This document shows, in pieces, positions 14,133-27,729 of a stretch of 64,000 nucleotides of DNA. Origin of the DNA: Apteryx mantelli (taxonomy: Eukaryota; Chordata; Aves; Apterygiformes; Apterygidae); assembly GCF_036417845.1 (NCBI RefSeq), contig NC_089978.1, positions 35,890,682 to 35,954,681 on the forward strand, in the 5' to 3' direction. Positions within the stretch are counted from its first letter, which is position 1. Each line of letters opens with the position of its first letter. The notes below the pieces were generated by a model. That model ran no database searches and was not told where the DNA came from. It saw only the letters and a list, made by a program, of their open reading frames with translations. A program made the position numbers and the translations under genes.

Positions 14133-15063
14133 CTGATTCTTCATCACAGCTCAGAAGAATCCAGCTGCAGAATGGAAGAGGTTAATGGGAATAACACACT
14201 TTTAGTTCCCATCTTTAAGGCCACGTTATTTACTCTGACTGCTCTTCTAGTTTGCCCTTCTTGTCTTGGTCTAAAGGATGACTCTGGTCCCACTCCCTGC
14301 TGCCAGCATTTAGCTCATTTATAGAAGCAAACTATGAGAAAAAGAAATAAAGAACCGTGGCACTGGATCTATGGTAGCCAGGGAGCTTTCTTGATGCCCT
14401 ACCAGGACTGTAGCTACTCTTTGGTGATTGGTACAATCACCTCTATTGCCCCACCAGGGCTTTTCCAAACCTAACATAAAACTTTGCACATCCTTCTCTT
14501 TGTAGAATCTCAACAGTAAATTTCCAAACATTATTTTCTGTTTGCATCTGGCTGTCGTTTTGCCTCTCTCTCTTCCAGTTTATTTCACATATTCTGACAC
14601 AATCCAAGAAAACAACAGATGGCAACTTCATCCAAGTGGGTGTTATCCACTAGGGACTGCAAAACAAGAGCTTGTTTTCCAATAACTTCCTGCCTTTCAG
14701 GTTAAAAGTTTCAGATGAACCTACTGTGAGTCTCATATAATATGAGTCTCAAAAGCAAGTTATAATACAGTGGCCAGTTTAGACAGGGACAGATGTGCCA
14801 TTGACTTCAGTGAGTTGGGACTGAGCCCTGACCTTGAATGGAGTTTTGAATAAGTGCTAGATATACATCAAAACAGATCTAACTATAGTGACTAGCTTTG
14901 GATTTGTGATTTCTAATGTATAGTGCATGAGTAGCATTGATAATGCAGTCCACTGGGAGAAACAGGGACAGTATAAAGGAGAAGTAGCAGAATGAGAAGT
15001 TAGGTGGTTATATAGAAAATATCTGTTAAAAACTAGTTGGCAGATTAAAAGGCCAGTTGGCCT

Positions 15064-15135
15064 GGGAAAGAAGGGAAAGAGGGAAGAAAGAATGGAGGAG
15101 GGAAGGAAGAAGGGAAGCAAGGAGGGAAGGAAAGG
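15064..15135 (+). repeat. Polypurine GGAA/GAAG-rich tract
   Basis: About 70 bases are purine apart from single pyrimidines at about 15093 and 15118. They are built of irregular GGGAA, GGAAG and GAAAG units. Such tracts expand easily and can form triplex DNA; no gene is attached to it. Confidence 0.85.
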
Positions 15136-18100
15136 TACTGAATGGAGTGGGAATGAACGGTTTGGCTGAACTCCTCCTCCTGAACTCAGTTCCTACTTTA
15201 CAGCTGCCAACTGTGCCAAAAAGCAATGAAATAAATGCTGTAAAAGAGTTACAAGGCATAAAACAGACTTTTACTGGGATTCTTTGGGTAGAAGAGGGAC
15301 GATATCAGTATATTGTCCTGACAAGATAGTCAGGAAAAGTTTTCTTTGCATTCCTTAGCAAGAAAACATCCTTTTGATGAGGGAAGAAAGAGGACTGTGA
15401 ATACTTCAGGATAAATGTGGTGATGAGCTATGAAACTGCAAAGGAAGAGTGTGAAGCACCAGAAAGTTTAGCCCAGGTCACAGATGAAGTTTTAGCTTTT
15501 TCATATTTTGCTAGGGCTGTTCAGACTACAGCTGAATCAGTACAGCATGCTACAACTAATACAATTAATAGCAGTTACTGAAGAAAGGGCTACATATTAT
15601 TAGAAACAGTGTCAGAACACAGAAGAAATACTGAACATAGTAAAGTCAAGGTAGGAGATAACCCTTAACCCTGGGGTAAAGGGGGTACAAAATTGAACTA
15701 GAATACAGGACATTTATGTTGACACTGCTGAAGAGGTTTCAAAAGGCACACAAAAAGGAGCAATTGAGATCAGATAAAGAGGTAAGTGGTTGGGCTTATC
15801 TCATCTAGCTTTAGATATCGAAAGTAACCCATTTAGACTTGATCCAGTGAGGCAAAGCTCCCATTAGACATAAATAGATGTTTCAAGGGTACAGCTCATA
15901 TGAACACATATGCCTGCCTTTGGTAAAGATGACTTGCCTTTTCAGAGTGCCTCCTTCTTTTCCCTTATTATAAGGTGAACTTATGGTTGACTGCTCAGGC
16001 TTAGATGACTAACTTCTATTTGCTCAGGTTAGGACAAATAAATCCTACCCAAGATATGAACTCTGACAGAATAAACCATCAAGAACTTTGCCAATCATGA
16101 GGAAGACTTTCTATATTGGTCGGTCTTGTACTAAAATCTTGTATTTTGCCTGTTCATCAGGAAGACTTTGTACGATGGTCAATCTTGTTGACTTGAAAGA
16201 TCACTAAACAACTGTTTAAACCCCTGGAGTTATAAAAGCAATCTGAAATACTGCTATTATTAAAACATGTTTTGCACTAGACATTCCTTCTGTCAAGAAA
16301 CAGTAGGAATCGAAATGATGGGTCTTTCACATGGACTTGTTAATACTGAGAAAACCTTTCAGTGCCAAGAAATAGATTTTGTGAAATATGGATGTCGTAT
16401 ATTTAGCTGAATCACTTTGCCTGAACTAACATACTTAGCAAGAAACTCAAAACATTAAAATAGATGTCCAGATTTCCTGATATTGACAAAGAGGAGTAGG
16501 ATAAGTAAGACAGCTGAGTAAATTAATAACTAAAAAAAAAAAATTAGGGATTATTGTGTTTAATTTTACACACCCTTCTTATTTCTTGCACTTTTTCATG
16601 ATTTCAGTGCAATGATTTCTTCAGGTTTTCTCCCCCTGGTGGACCGCTCCTTCTGTGTGTCAGCAACATCTTTAATCCAGAATTTTTCTTATCATTCTTC
16701 ACCTTTACTGCATGGCTACAGTTTTCTGATTGTAATAGAATGAGCTTTACGCAGCAGTGCCTCTATTCCATCCCTGACGACTACTTCTTTCAAGTTTATG
16801 CTTGTTCTTATTGCCCCAGGTATCAGCTGTCTGGGCTACAATGCATGTAAAAAATCCTCAAGCCTTCTCATCTCACTTGAAAGAAATATAACTCAATTGT
16901 ATTGTTTTTCAACCATTCTTCTGTCAGTTCTGAAACTGGCTCAGAACGTAGGCTTGCACAAAGCAGACTTTTCAGAGGTCTAAATTAGGACCGCGTGAAA
17001 CAAAGCAGACTTAAAGCTAGCCATATTTAAATCTTGTCACAAGTTTGGCAAAGTTTTTCTAAGCCTCCAGCAAAAGTAATCTTTCAGAGGCATAGATACA
17101 TTCTAGTGCTTGACAGATAAAAGATAACATGGTCTACTCTAATTTTCAAACAATCTCTCTGTAATTTGAGAAAAACTATATATTTAATTATAACGGGCAT
17201 GGTATCTGTCTTGGGCTTATTCATATTACCTGTATTATGATCTTGGAGTTCTTGTGGTGGATCACAGTCCTTCTGTATTTAACACCTATAAACCACAATG
17301 AAAAGGGTATTTCTTGCCCCAAAGATCTTACACTACAAAAAGAAGTTCAGAAAGAAGGAGATTCAAAAATCAAGGAGGGAACGGAAGGAAGCAATGAGAA
17401 ACTTTGATGGTGGTTGCTGAATACTATTAATATTAGCATGGGCTGCCAAATACCATTGACTGCAGTATTTTGTAGGCAGAAGAAAGTTTTCAGGTTTACA
17501 AAAGCAAATCTGAAGAAGGAAAAGCCCATGATTGAAGGGACTTCTGTGTCTGAAAGGGCACACCTTTCTGAGTACAAGTTTTTTCCTGTGAAGGTATTCA
17601 AATTGTACTGCATTGCTGCTGATTTTCTTTCTTTCAGTGCTCATTCCAGAGGGCACTGCTATTCAAGCAGGGCATTAAGTAGATTCAGTAGTCATTAAGC
17701 AATTAGCTGCACAATTAAATCTGAAGTTAGATAAATGCTGTGAGCTGTACTCAGTAACTGCTTGCGAAGTGACACCCAGGTCATTTGTTTCCTGTTCACC
17801 AGGCCTTCTCTTCTTCAAATCCCTTCTAATACTAACAGGAATAATAATTAAGAATGATAACAAATAAAACTCACAGGAACTGTTAAGTTCCTGCAAACTG
17901 AGTGACGGTGCCAGAGCACTTTTGCTTGGGTGCACTGTCTCATAGGGCAGTGAGGTGGTTCATATTTCCCCAGCTCTAAGAGTACACAGAGGAGCTCATA
18001 CCTGTCCCTACTCACCTTCATATGTCTACGCAGGAAGGGATGTTCAGCTGTTGATTTACCGAGAGGAGCTCTGTAAGAGGGCATTAGTACCTTCCCCTCA

Positions 18101-21100
18101 TTACTACCTGCTTCCACATCACATAACGTAACTGTGGTTGGGCAGTCACCCACTCTTCATACAATATAAATCAAGGTCATGTTCACGCAAATCTTATAAA
18201 CCAAATCCTTCCTCCCGTGAACTCATTTACTGTGCTGCATGGACCAACTCTGTTGATGCCTACCCGCATGAATAACTGTATTCGTTCCTTAAAATCAAAG
18301 CATCATTGAGTAGTTGTATGCAAACTGGGTTAAACCCTTAAATTCTGAGCTTTTGAAGGCAAAACTGCATCCAATATGCTTTGCAATGCTCTTGGAATGC
18401 TTTAACATCCTATGAAGATAAGTAAGCAAATAAATGTAGAAATGAAGGTAAGGCTTTTGAGAAATCCTTAAGCTGACTTTCAGTCAAACACAGAGGAAAG
18501 AATTATGAATGAAGAATAATAGTTTCCCAAGTGTAAATGAAAGCTTCACAATCCCATTTAAGCATTCTTAGAAGAGCATTAAGCCGTTTAAGGTATTAGG
18601 GCAGTGAAAGACCATTGTTTAGGACAGTGAGTGAAAGTCTAGAAATATAGGGTTACTCCTTCTAACATGGACAGATACCATATTTCACTTTTGAAAATAC
18701 ATTCAGAGAAATTTGAGGAGATCTTTTATTATTTAGGAGGCTTCATACTCCTTAGGGATAGAGAAGGCCAGTTGGGGGCTTTAAAAGTATATATTTTAAA
18801 GCAAAAAAATAGGCCACTCATGTGGCCACTCACAAAACAAAAATAAAGATAAAAAAATCCAAATCTTAATGTATGGGCAAAACATGTACTGCATTACTCT
18901 AATCACTTCATAATTACCATTTTCACATTTCTTTTGCTTGTAATAAAATTGAATCTTCCCAGACTCTCTGATAAAATTACACAGTTAGCTACAGTACATC
19001 AAAGAGAGCAGGTGAAAGCGAGCTGCATATTCACACACTGAAATTCTAGTTGACCTAAAAAGAAAGAGGTCTTTGTATTTCCTGCTTTTTCTTTCAGAAG
19101 CAATCCTCACTTCATGTAGTTAATGTTGCTAATTTTCAATTTGAACTGTTTTATCTGAACATAATTGAGAAGCAAAACAAATAGCTGAAACAACAATCAG
19201 ATTATATAGGGTTTGTCTTTGCGCAGTTAGTAAAAGACAATGCTGCATTTCTGAAAACACTAAGAGAATTTTAATCAACTTGAAGTTTCTCTGGAGGATC
19301 TGTGTTAAATAGTCTTGTCCAGAGAAAGTAAAGATTGTACTTCATTTCAGATATGGACTTTATGAGAGACGAATATCAAACATGCTCAAGGTCTTTCCCT
19401 TTGGGAAGCAAATCCCATCATGGCCTCATGAGGACTGTTACTTTTTGTATTTCTTAAAGATTTTAGTTCATTCTTTAAATATAGATTTAATCAATTTTCT
19501 GCTTAAAATTCCTGGAAATAATAATCTCATTCATGTCAATTTATATTAAACATGAGATTACGTCAATGCAACTTTAAGTGGGATTTCAAAACTCAGATCA
19601 GGTCATTCAGAGCCATCTTAAATCTGCCCTTTTGTGCACACACAGACTGTGAAGGTTTTCCATTCGGTGTTCATGCAATGCTAATGCAATCGTGACATGC
19701 AGCACATAATGGCTCTTTCCACAGATGACAGCACAGAAGGCACAATTTTGTGTATTTTATTCACACTGACAAGGTTGAGGGGTCAGGCAGCTGGCTATGA
19801 ACTCTCCTTCTCTGTTATATGGACCAAGAACATATGCCAGCAGTGTATTCATCGGCAGCTCCCTTAAGCGAGGATTTAGGATATTACAGTGACTAAATGG
19901 AATAGCTGGGTGCTCACCTCAGCCTTCATTCTGGGCTAAATCCTTCACTGTGTGTCACCCACAGCTCTCCCCCGTGGCCAGCCAGGCAGGTTGACAATTT
20001 TTCATGAAGTAATGCCTGCAGAGAGTTCAAGGGTTCAGGAAGGAGGCAATAAATATTTTTATCCTTTGAGACTGTGTAACCCCCACAGATGCCCTCAGGC
20101 CCTACAGGACAAATGTTGCAAGTTCTGGATAAAGTTAAGTTTTGTTTGATAACAACAAATATGAGCTTGTGAGATTGCCTCACAATTTATTTAATTTTAA
20201 ATAACCTTTGTGACAGAATTAGCCTGTACTGAACAGGGCAACACTGAATTATAAGGGAGTAAGGTTAATCCTGTCTTCAGGAACTTTGACATTTTACTGA
20301 TGATGTTATCTCATCAACACATGCTGTCAGTGGCCCTTTAGAGATTATTCTGTACAATATTTTCTAAATAGCATAATGAAATCTATTACTACATAAATGT
20401 TAGGAAAAGCTAAGGTGTTTGTAACTTAAGAAGAAAGATTAAAAAACTATAATTTCAACATGAAAACAGAAAAAGACTTCTTACTGATTTCACATACAGT
20501 AATCTTTGATTAAATATTTTGCTTAGCTCTTAGTGTAGCAGCTCTACTAACATTTTGTGGCTGTCTTGGAGCCATGGGCTTAATTTGGAAAAAAAATTAG
20601 TGTATGGGCATATGGGACTGTGATTGAACTACCACATTTACCAAGCTACTACCCATCAACTATAGTAACCAACTTTATGTGCAGTTTTAGCCCACCCCAG
20701 TTTTAAGGTAAAATGCTAAATATGAACCAGTGAAGCTGATTTAGCAGATGTGCTGGGGTGGGTCAAGCACACACTGTTACAAGTGTTGTCAAACAGGATC
20801 AAGACAAACATGAAGGACTCAGGCAAGGACACCAGAAATCTTTGCTAATGAGCATGTTTTATGCAAGTACAGCTAAACAGAATAAGCCATAAATGGCCTG
20901 ATACCCTACACTGGTGATTAAAACACACATCCGTGGGTTCAATCATACTGAACTAGTCACTATCCAGGTGTTGTCCGCTTCAGCCAGAGAGACAAGATCT
21001 TGATGGATGGTTTTTTCTCTCTCTCTCTTTTTGAAGGGATCATTGTCTTCTCTAGTGTTAACACTACGCTACCTATATGCTAACTCTCTTGGCTCCTACA

Positions 21101-24100
21101 TACACATTAGGCATGCTAGGTCTTATCAGGATATGGGTATCTGTAAAGACAATGAAATCATGTTTTGTACCTAGGTCTTCAACAACAAAACAAAAGCTTA
21201 AAAATTTATGCTGCACTTGGGTAAGTGATGCTGAAGTTGTGCATCAGCCTATGCTATTGTGTATGCCTGTGTAAGCCTCAAGTACACCTATGGTAAGGCT
21301 TTGGCAGCGTTATAGTTTTTTAAACAGTGCATATAGCTGGAATATCAATGTGTATCATAGCTCAGATGCTAACCAGTAACTAGCAAGCCCTTGAAATTCA
21401 AGCATGATGTACCCCTGCCCTGGGGCAGCTCACTCCATTTGTTGCATGGCAATGCCCAAGCCGTTGTAGCTAGTCCCATGTTTGCCTCATCGTTGCGCCA
21501 TGGATCGCAGCACAGCTCCACTAGGCATGGTGGCATACTGGTAAATAATGAAGTAGTTTTGTATTGAGACAAAAGGCTGTGTACCAGCAACACCATCACC
21601 ATTTGGGAAGTGCTCTCTGGCTTCTGTGATTCCTTTCAGGATGATGCATGTTGCCTGGGGTTCTCTGATCGCCATGTGCCTTCATGTTGAGTTTTTGACT
21701 GTAAACACATACCTGTTCCCTGTTCATTTCTTTTTTCTCAGAATCTACCATGACCTGGTTCTGTGGGCTAACAGTGTGCCTTTCTTTATGTTTAAATGTA
21801 TGTGCACAACTCTCTGGTGTTTCTCCCAAGTCCACAGATTTTCCAAGTTTCCCAAGAAATGGAATGAAAGTTCTAAATAGACAATAGTCTCCTTCCCTGC
21901 ATAACCTTGATTCATAGCCAGAGCAGGCTCATCATGTGCACCAAGTGAAGTAGGAATCATGTAGGGAAAGAAGAAGGTACATAACCATACAAATAAAGGC
22001 TATGTCCTAATGCAAAAGGGCCACATTAGGAACATTGGGAGAACTCTGTTTCTGCATTTTCTTTTGGAACATTTGACTTCATGCAGTTATGAAGTCACTA
22101 AACTACTACATTAGTTTAACAGAGCATTTTGTAATTTTCTAGAGTTAAAAGTTACAAAAATGAAATAGAAACAACCCTCCTGCCCCAGAAGTCCCAATAA
22201 TCAAGCAGCAGAACAGCAACACAGATTCCCTCCGCTCAAGCTAACAGTGTGAGTGGAAGCTGTTGCAATTACCAGCTGCATGGAGTTTACTAGGTCAGTA
22301 TCATTTCAGTGGGTTTCACAGCTATTTGTCAGCAGCAGCATACTGCGACCTCCAGTGTTGCCCAGAACTTAGAAGAACTTAGTGGTATTGCCACTTTCAG
22401 CCCCTGTCCTAACCTGATCCTTTATGACTTTAGTTCATGTAGCTTTTTACTCTCAGTCTACATCCTTGTATCATTTTCTAGTCCCCCACTCTCATTTCAG
22501 ATGCCTGTGCTCAATTCACTGCTTTCTAACTGTCCCTCCAGGCTTGGCTGCTCATCCCTCTGCTTCCCCAGCCTGGGGAAAGATGAAGGAGTACTGAAAG
22601 CACATCAGAGACAGTCTCTTTGCCTGTAGTGCTCCCTGGCTTTGAAGAAGAAAAAAGAGGGGGCAGCCTGACTCAAGCCCTGTAGTCTTGTGCTAGACCA
22701 TGCTTGATACAAACAGAATATGATGACTTCAGGCTAAACTATAATGCATCTCTTCAGAGAATGTGACAATCCAGTTCTCAGAAGCTCGTGGTTCAGCAAA
22801 AATCAGGGTCATCAAAAAGCATCTTTCTGAAACCAGAATGACTCCCTTAGAAGAATTCTAGCCCTGGTTCTAAAGTATGGGAACAGTGAAGCTCCTAGTG
22901 TAAAAACTATTTTCATGTGGGTAAAACCAGATACAGATTTATCAGGAAAGAAGGAGGTTTCATTCTTTAGTCTCTCCTCTGCCCTCCATTAGCACCAGGC
23001 AGGGCAGTATGCATTTCCCTCATGTAATGTGGCTGCTCAGCTGTGTAGCCCTCCCAGTCAGGTAGGGGTTATAGTTACTCTTCAGTAAAACAACACTTTT
23101 TTTTTCTTTTCTGAAAAGTGGCTAAGCTATTTTTATTCAAGTTTTCAAAAAGAAGTCTTCAGCCTGAGGCAGAAATTCAGCATGAGAAATTTCTGCCCAA
23201 ATTATAAAAGAATGGCAGAGTTAAACTACTGAAAACAGATGGAGTTTGGCATCAAAAATTATAGATGCCATCACCTATGGCCTTTATACTCTGAACATTT
23301 ATATTGTAACACATATATGAACGTATATTTATGCAGTACCACATAGCACAGTACTCACTTTTCTTATCTTCTATGTTTCTTTAAAAAAAATGTACAGGTT
23401 TTATGACTGCAGTAATGATCTTCGAGACATGTACTTCCAAGTAGACAGAGGCTGTTAGGTCAACCTTAGCTCTTCTAGGGAGCAATCAGTTGGCAAGAAG
23501 CTCCTCACCTCAATGTCATTATTTCTTACAAAAATCAATAATGACCTTATCCTTACTTGCTGTTTTAGTTCCCTGTAACAGTGCAAAGCGCAAACAGCAT
23601 AATGCACACACAGAGGGTTCTGAACAGATACCAAGAAAGCTAATGGACTGAATGTTAATTTCTTGAAAGTTGTTGTAATATAAACAGGGAACAAAAACCT
23701 TTCAACCCTTAACTAAAAAGCAGTAATTATACATTCTTTGGGGGTGGAAAATCTATTATAAACACCATTTGTAGTACAAAACTTACCTTTGACACTTGCT
23801 TATTTTATAATAGGCAGAAGGAAAAGTTTCATCTTCTAATAATCATTAGATACAAAGAAAGAAATTATCACTGAGCAGCCAGTTTAGCACAAACCAGGAT
23901 AGAAGAAAACACAGTTTACATTGGAACCTTGGCATCTTATTGGTTGATCCATTCTTAAAATCAATTTTTGGTTAAAACAGGTAAATTTAGGGCTCAAACC
24001 AACAAAAGAATAGCTGTGCATTTCCATTTTGATTTGATTTATATCATTCCCAATTGATCCCAGACAAGAGAAGCACCTTCCGGTCTCAGAAAGCCTCTCA

Positions 24101-24544
24101 TTATTGTGAATTAGAGTAGCTCTGTGGAAATCAATACTTACATTGGTGCAAAACTGATGATACAAAACAGAAGAAAACAAGCCAGACTTTCTCCATCTAG
24201 CATCTAAAGCAAGCCAGCATTGTTATAGTTTGGGAAAACCACTGCTAATTTTAAACCAAGGAAACTAATTTTGTCTAACTGAAAAGAGACACTAAAGTAA
24301 TCTCTTGATCTCAGGAATGAAAATTACTGGCAAGCAAGGCCTGTCTCTATGGCTTGACTTTCTCTGTTAGCATCACCAGATGAAACCCATGTCACTCAGG
24401 AAATGTGTGAGTTCTAAGAGATTTTTTTTCCCCTCTTCACATCTTCTGTGCATACTTTCAGAGGACTTTAATGATAAACCTAACCTCCAAACAAACGTTT
24501 AATACTAAATGAAGACCGACTGACTTACATTACCATAGTTCAGC

Positions 24545-24630
24545 CATAACACTGGGGTAAAATTCAGGCCTCACTGCAATCAATGGGAGATTTCCTATCA
24601 ACTTCCAATGAAGGCAGGATTTCATTCCAG
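24545..24630. repeat. Imperfect palindromic repeat-like block
   Basis: The left half (TAAAATTCAGGCC, then AATCAATGGGAG) and the right half (ACTTCCAATGAAGG, then CAGGATTTCATTCC) are imperfect reverse complements. A similar CCATTGACTTCAGTGAGTTG stretch lies at about 14795-14815. The pattern resembles a degraded dispersed palindromic element that I associate with sauropsid genomes, but I cannot name the family. Confidence 0.4.
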
Positions 24631-27600
24631 CTGTCTGCTCTGCTCTTATGTGCGAGAATTGACTATAATTAGGCAAAAATGATGCATTGTTCTTCGTAGT
24701 CTCCACCTGCACCTAATTTAGTCTTGTAGCTAGAGCTACACAGCAAAGTAGTTGGTAGCTACTAGAGAGAACAGTCTGGAAGCTGTCAACTGATAAGAGA
24801 TGCTTTTTTTGAGCTCTCACTCGTTGGGATAAGTTCTTTTCTGTTAATCAAAGGAAAATTATTTTGGTTAAGAAACTTCATATTCCAAATAAGAATGTTG
24901 TTAAGCCAGGAAATAAAACTATGAAATAGCTATTTGTTACCAGTGCTGTAAATCATCTGTGAGAAGCCTTCACAAACACACCAGAAGCAGCCTGCTAAAT
25001 TCTTCCATTTCATGACAGGACTGAACTTAAGCAATGATGCTTTCAGTAGAGGGAAGTGAGCAAGTGCCATATATGTACAGCACACACAGAGCTTTCAGTT
25101 GTGATTAGAGAAGGAAGCAGATGCTATATTCAAGAAATAATGTAAACTTTTATAGCTAGATAAAATATCACATGTGGGTACATTCATATATGAGTGTTCT
25201 ATACCTTCACATTATTAAATTGCACTAAATTTTGAGTGGTGTCATTACTGTGAATATAGCACAAAAATGATGCAACGTTCAAGTTGTGCATCTAATTGTG
25301 TGTGTGCATGACTGTATGTGTATACAGGTATGTGTGCATATATAGTAAAATTTCCCTGCTTATAACTATGCATAGAGATAACAATGTTTCTATTAGAACT
25401 TTCCCAGGAATGTTTCAACACCAGTGAATTTTTTTTTTTTTTGCTGAAAATGGAAAGTTCAAGGCTGAACTTAAGACTGAAATCAAAGTTTTGGAAAAGT
25501 TGACTAATTTAGAAGTCTAAGATAATACTTTAAAAAAGCAAAACATTTTATAGATACATGACTCAGAAAGGACTCAAATTTAAAGCATTTAGCTTGACAG
25601 GTATATATATACAGAGGTAAAAGAAGGCTTTGTACATTCACAGCATGAAATTACTGTGAATCTATGCTAAATTTTGAAATGTATCAGTATTTCCAGTATA
25701 GCATAAAGCTATGCAGTTTTCAGGTTATTTAATTGCTTGGAGATCTGCTGCAATTTATTACTATTTATTATTCATTGTATATATCTGACAAGAGAATCAA
25801 TGTATTCGTCTAATTTAATATCCTAAGATTACAAACATTTTTTTCATAAATGATTCTACTGTTAGTGGCCTTCTACTCTATTCTGCCAGACCTTCTTTTC
25901 ACTTTACAGCCTACCTTTAGCCTTCAGCATTCATGAAATTCAGTATATAAGAAATTAGAGCAGAATCCATAAAAGGATGTTTCAATTTAGTTTACCCTCC
26001 TTAGACCCAGAAAGTAGGTTTGTAGACCTATATCAGTTACCAAGAATAGAATTCATACCCAACCAACATGTTAGCCAGTGGAAAACACTAAAGATTTTAA
26101 AATCTTACCTAAGCATTTAAAGCAGCGAATACTGAGCTGCAGAAATGCATCTAGGACAAGATCAGTCCTAGATCATACCATAACAGAAAAAACCCTTTTG
26201 GGGCTCAGAAGTCAAAATTGTGTATATTTAATCAGATGACTGGCTCACTCTTTAAAAACATCTCTAGAAAGAGATATAGAGGGTGTTGTCTTCTGGAAAA
26301 ATTGTTCAATGCTTAAGGCATTCTATGCTTAAAGCATCTAGGAAATAGGAGATTTACCGGAGAAAACCTCTCAGAGCCCAGGTAAGATACCTACGTATAC
26401 TGAGATACCTAAAAACTGAAGTATAGATAATAAAGATGATTCACTTAGAAACAGGTGACTTGACTCTGGCTTCTACCTTCGGCCAAGCTCCCTCACTATC
26501 TTCTTACTAGTGCTAAGATCCAAGTCTCAACTGAATTTTCCTTGAAATTAGTCTTGTGTCACTGGGACCTAATGAAAGTTTCAGCCTTTCACAAATTATT
26601 CTAAAATTTACTCCCAATCATCTTTTAAATATATTCAAGAGCAGTAACTTTTGTTAGAAAAGACAGCTTTTAAATATAACACTCCAGTAACATTATCCTT
26701 AATGAAAATCTAAAATCTAAACTACGTAGGTGCAAAATGCTACTACTGAATAACTACAATCTTGGGTTAAATTCTTCTTAAACTATAAAATAAAAAGTAA
26801 TTTAATTCCAAGAGTTTAGGTAAGAAGTCACATTGGGATAGTATGGCACATTAATTCAGCCTTATTTTATTTATGGACAGTCATATCCATGTCACGTGCA
26901 ATGTGGTAAATTATTGTAGCTCAAAGATCATAAGCTTTTGTGTCTCCTGACTTCAGTATGTTTAATTTATCAATTCTTTTGCTACAGCACAGTTTTATTC
27001 AATATTTAAAAATTATCTGCCCAGGATCTACATACAGTTTCAGAATATTTATCCACAAAACAGCATTCTAAGTGAAAAATTCAAAAAGGATTCCCAAAAG
27101 TGTATTAGTTGTATTTAGGGGAATTTTAAATGAAAGCCTTTGATACAAGAAATCAAATTTGATACAATTTCAAATTTGGACTACTAAACCTTGGGCTCTA
27201 GGTTTGGCTTCAACTAAAACTAAGCCTAGCTCATCTTCACATGTGAGAAAACAAAAAACAAAACAAAACAAAAAAACCTGCAGACTTTGGCTGGCAGAAG
27301 GCAAAGAATATTCAATTACAAGAAGACATAAAATTAGATAGCCAATGTTTTAGAAGCCTTTGTTCATAAAGGAAATTAGGTTTGAAAAGACCTTAAAAGG
27401 GAAAAGAGGGCAGAATTATAAAGCTGGGATGCAGGGTTACAGATAAATCAAGACAGGTACCTGCACCTGAGCTTCTGAAGAGCATTTATAGTATTTCATT
27501 AGTGCTATATAGATGAATTAACAGGCTGTGACAGAATTCAGGAAATTAGAACTGGGAAATCTCTTTTATGCACAAAATTAGTACAGCAACTGTGCCTCAT

Positions 27601-27729
27601 ACTTTATTTTCCAGGGTGTTTTAAATGTTTGTAGTTACAGAGTTCAGTCACATTCCTGTAAAGATCATCTCATTCTCATAGTTCACACTCCAACCAGCCT
27701 TACTGGACAAAACCTAAAACTTCCAATTT

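Larger units (their letters stand above)
13907..27729. other. Intergenic, AT-rich, no recognised gene
   Basis: Nearly 14 kb between the two inverted CR1 copies, upstream of VWA8. I see no exon with homology and no non-coding RNA that I recognise. Local structures are an 18-bp tandem duplication (14097-14132), a purine-only-like GGAA-rich tract (15064-15135), a 59-bp-period imperfect repeat (16096-16190), a 9-bp-stem hairpin (22074-22097), a palindromic repeat-like block (about 24545-24630), short TG/AT runs near 25300-25340 and an A-rich CAAAA run (about 27246-27276). The longest open frames are about 100 codons and look accidental. Confidence 0.6.
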
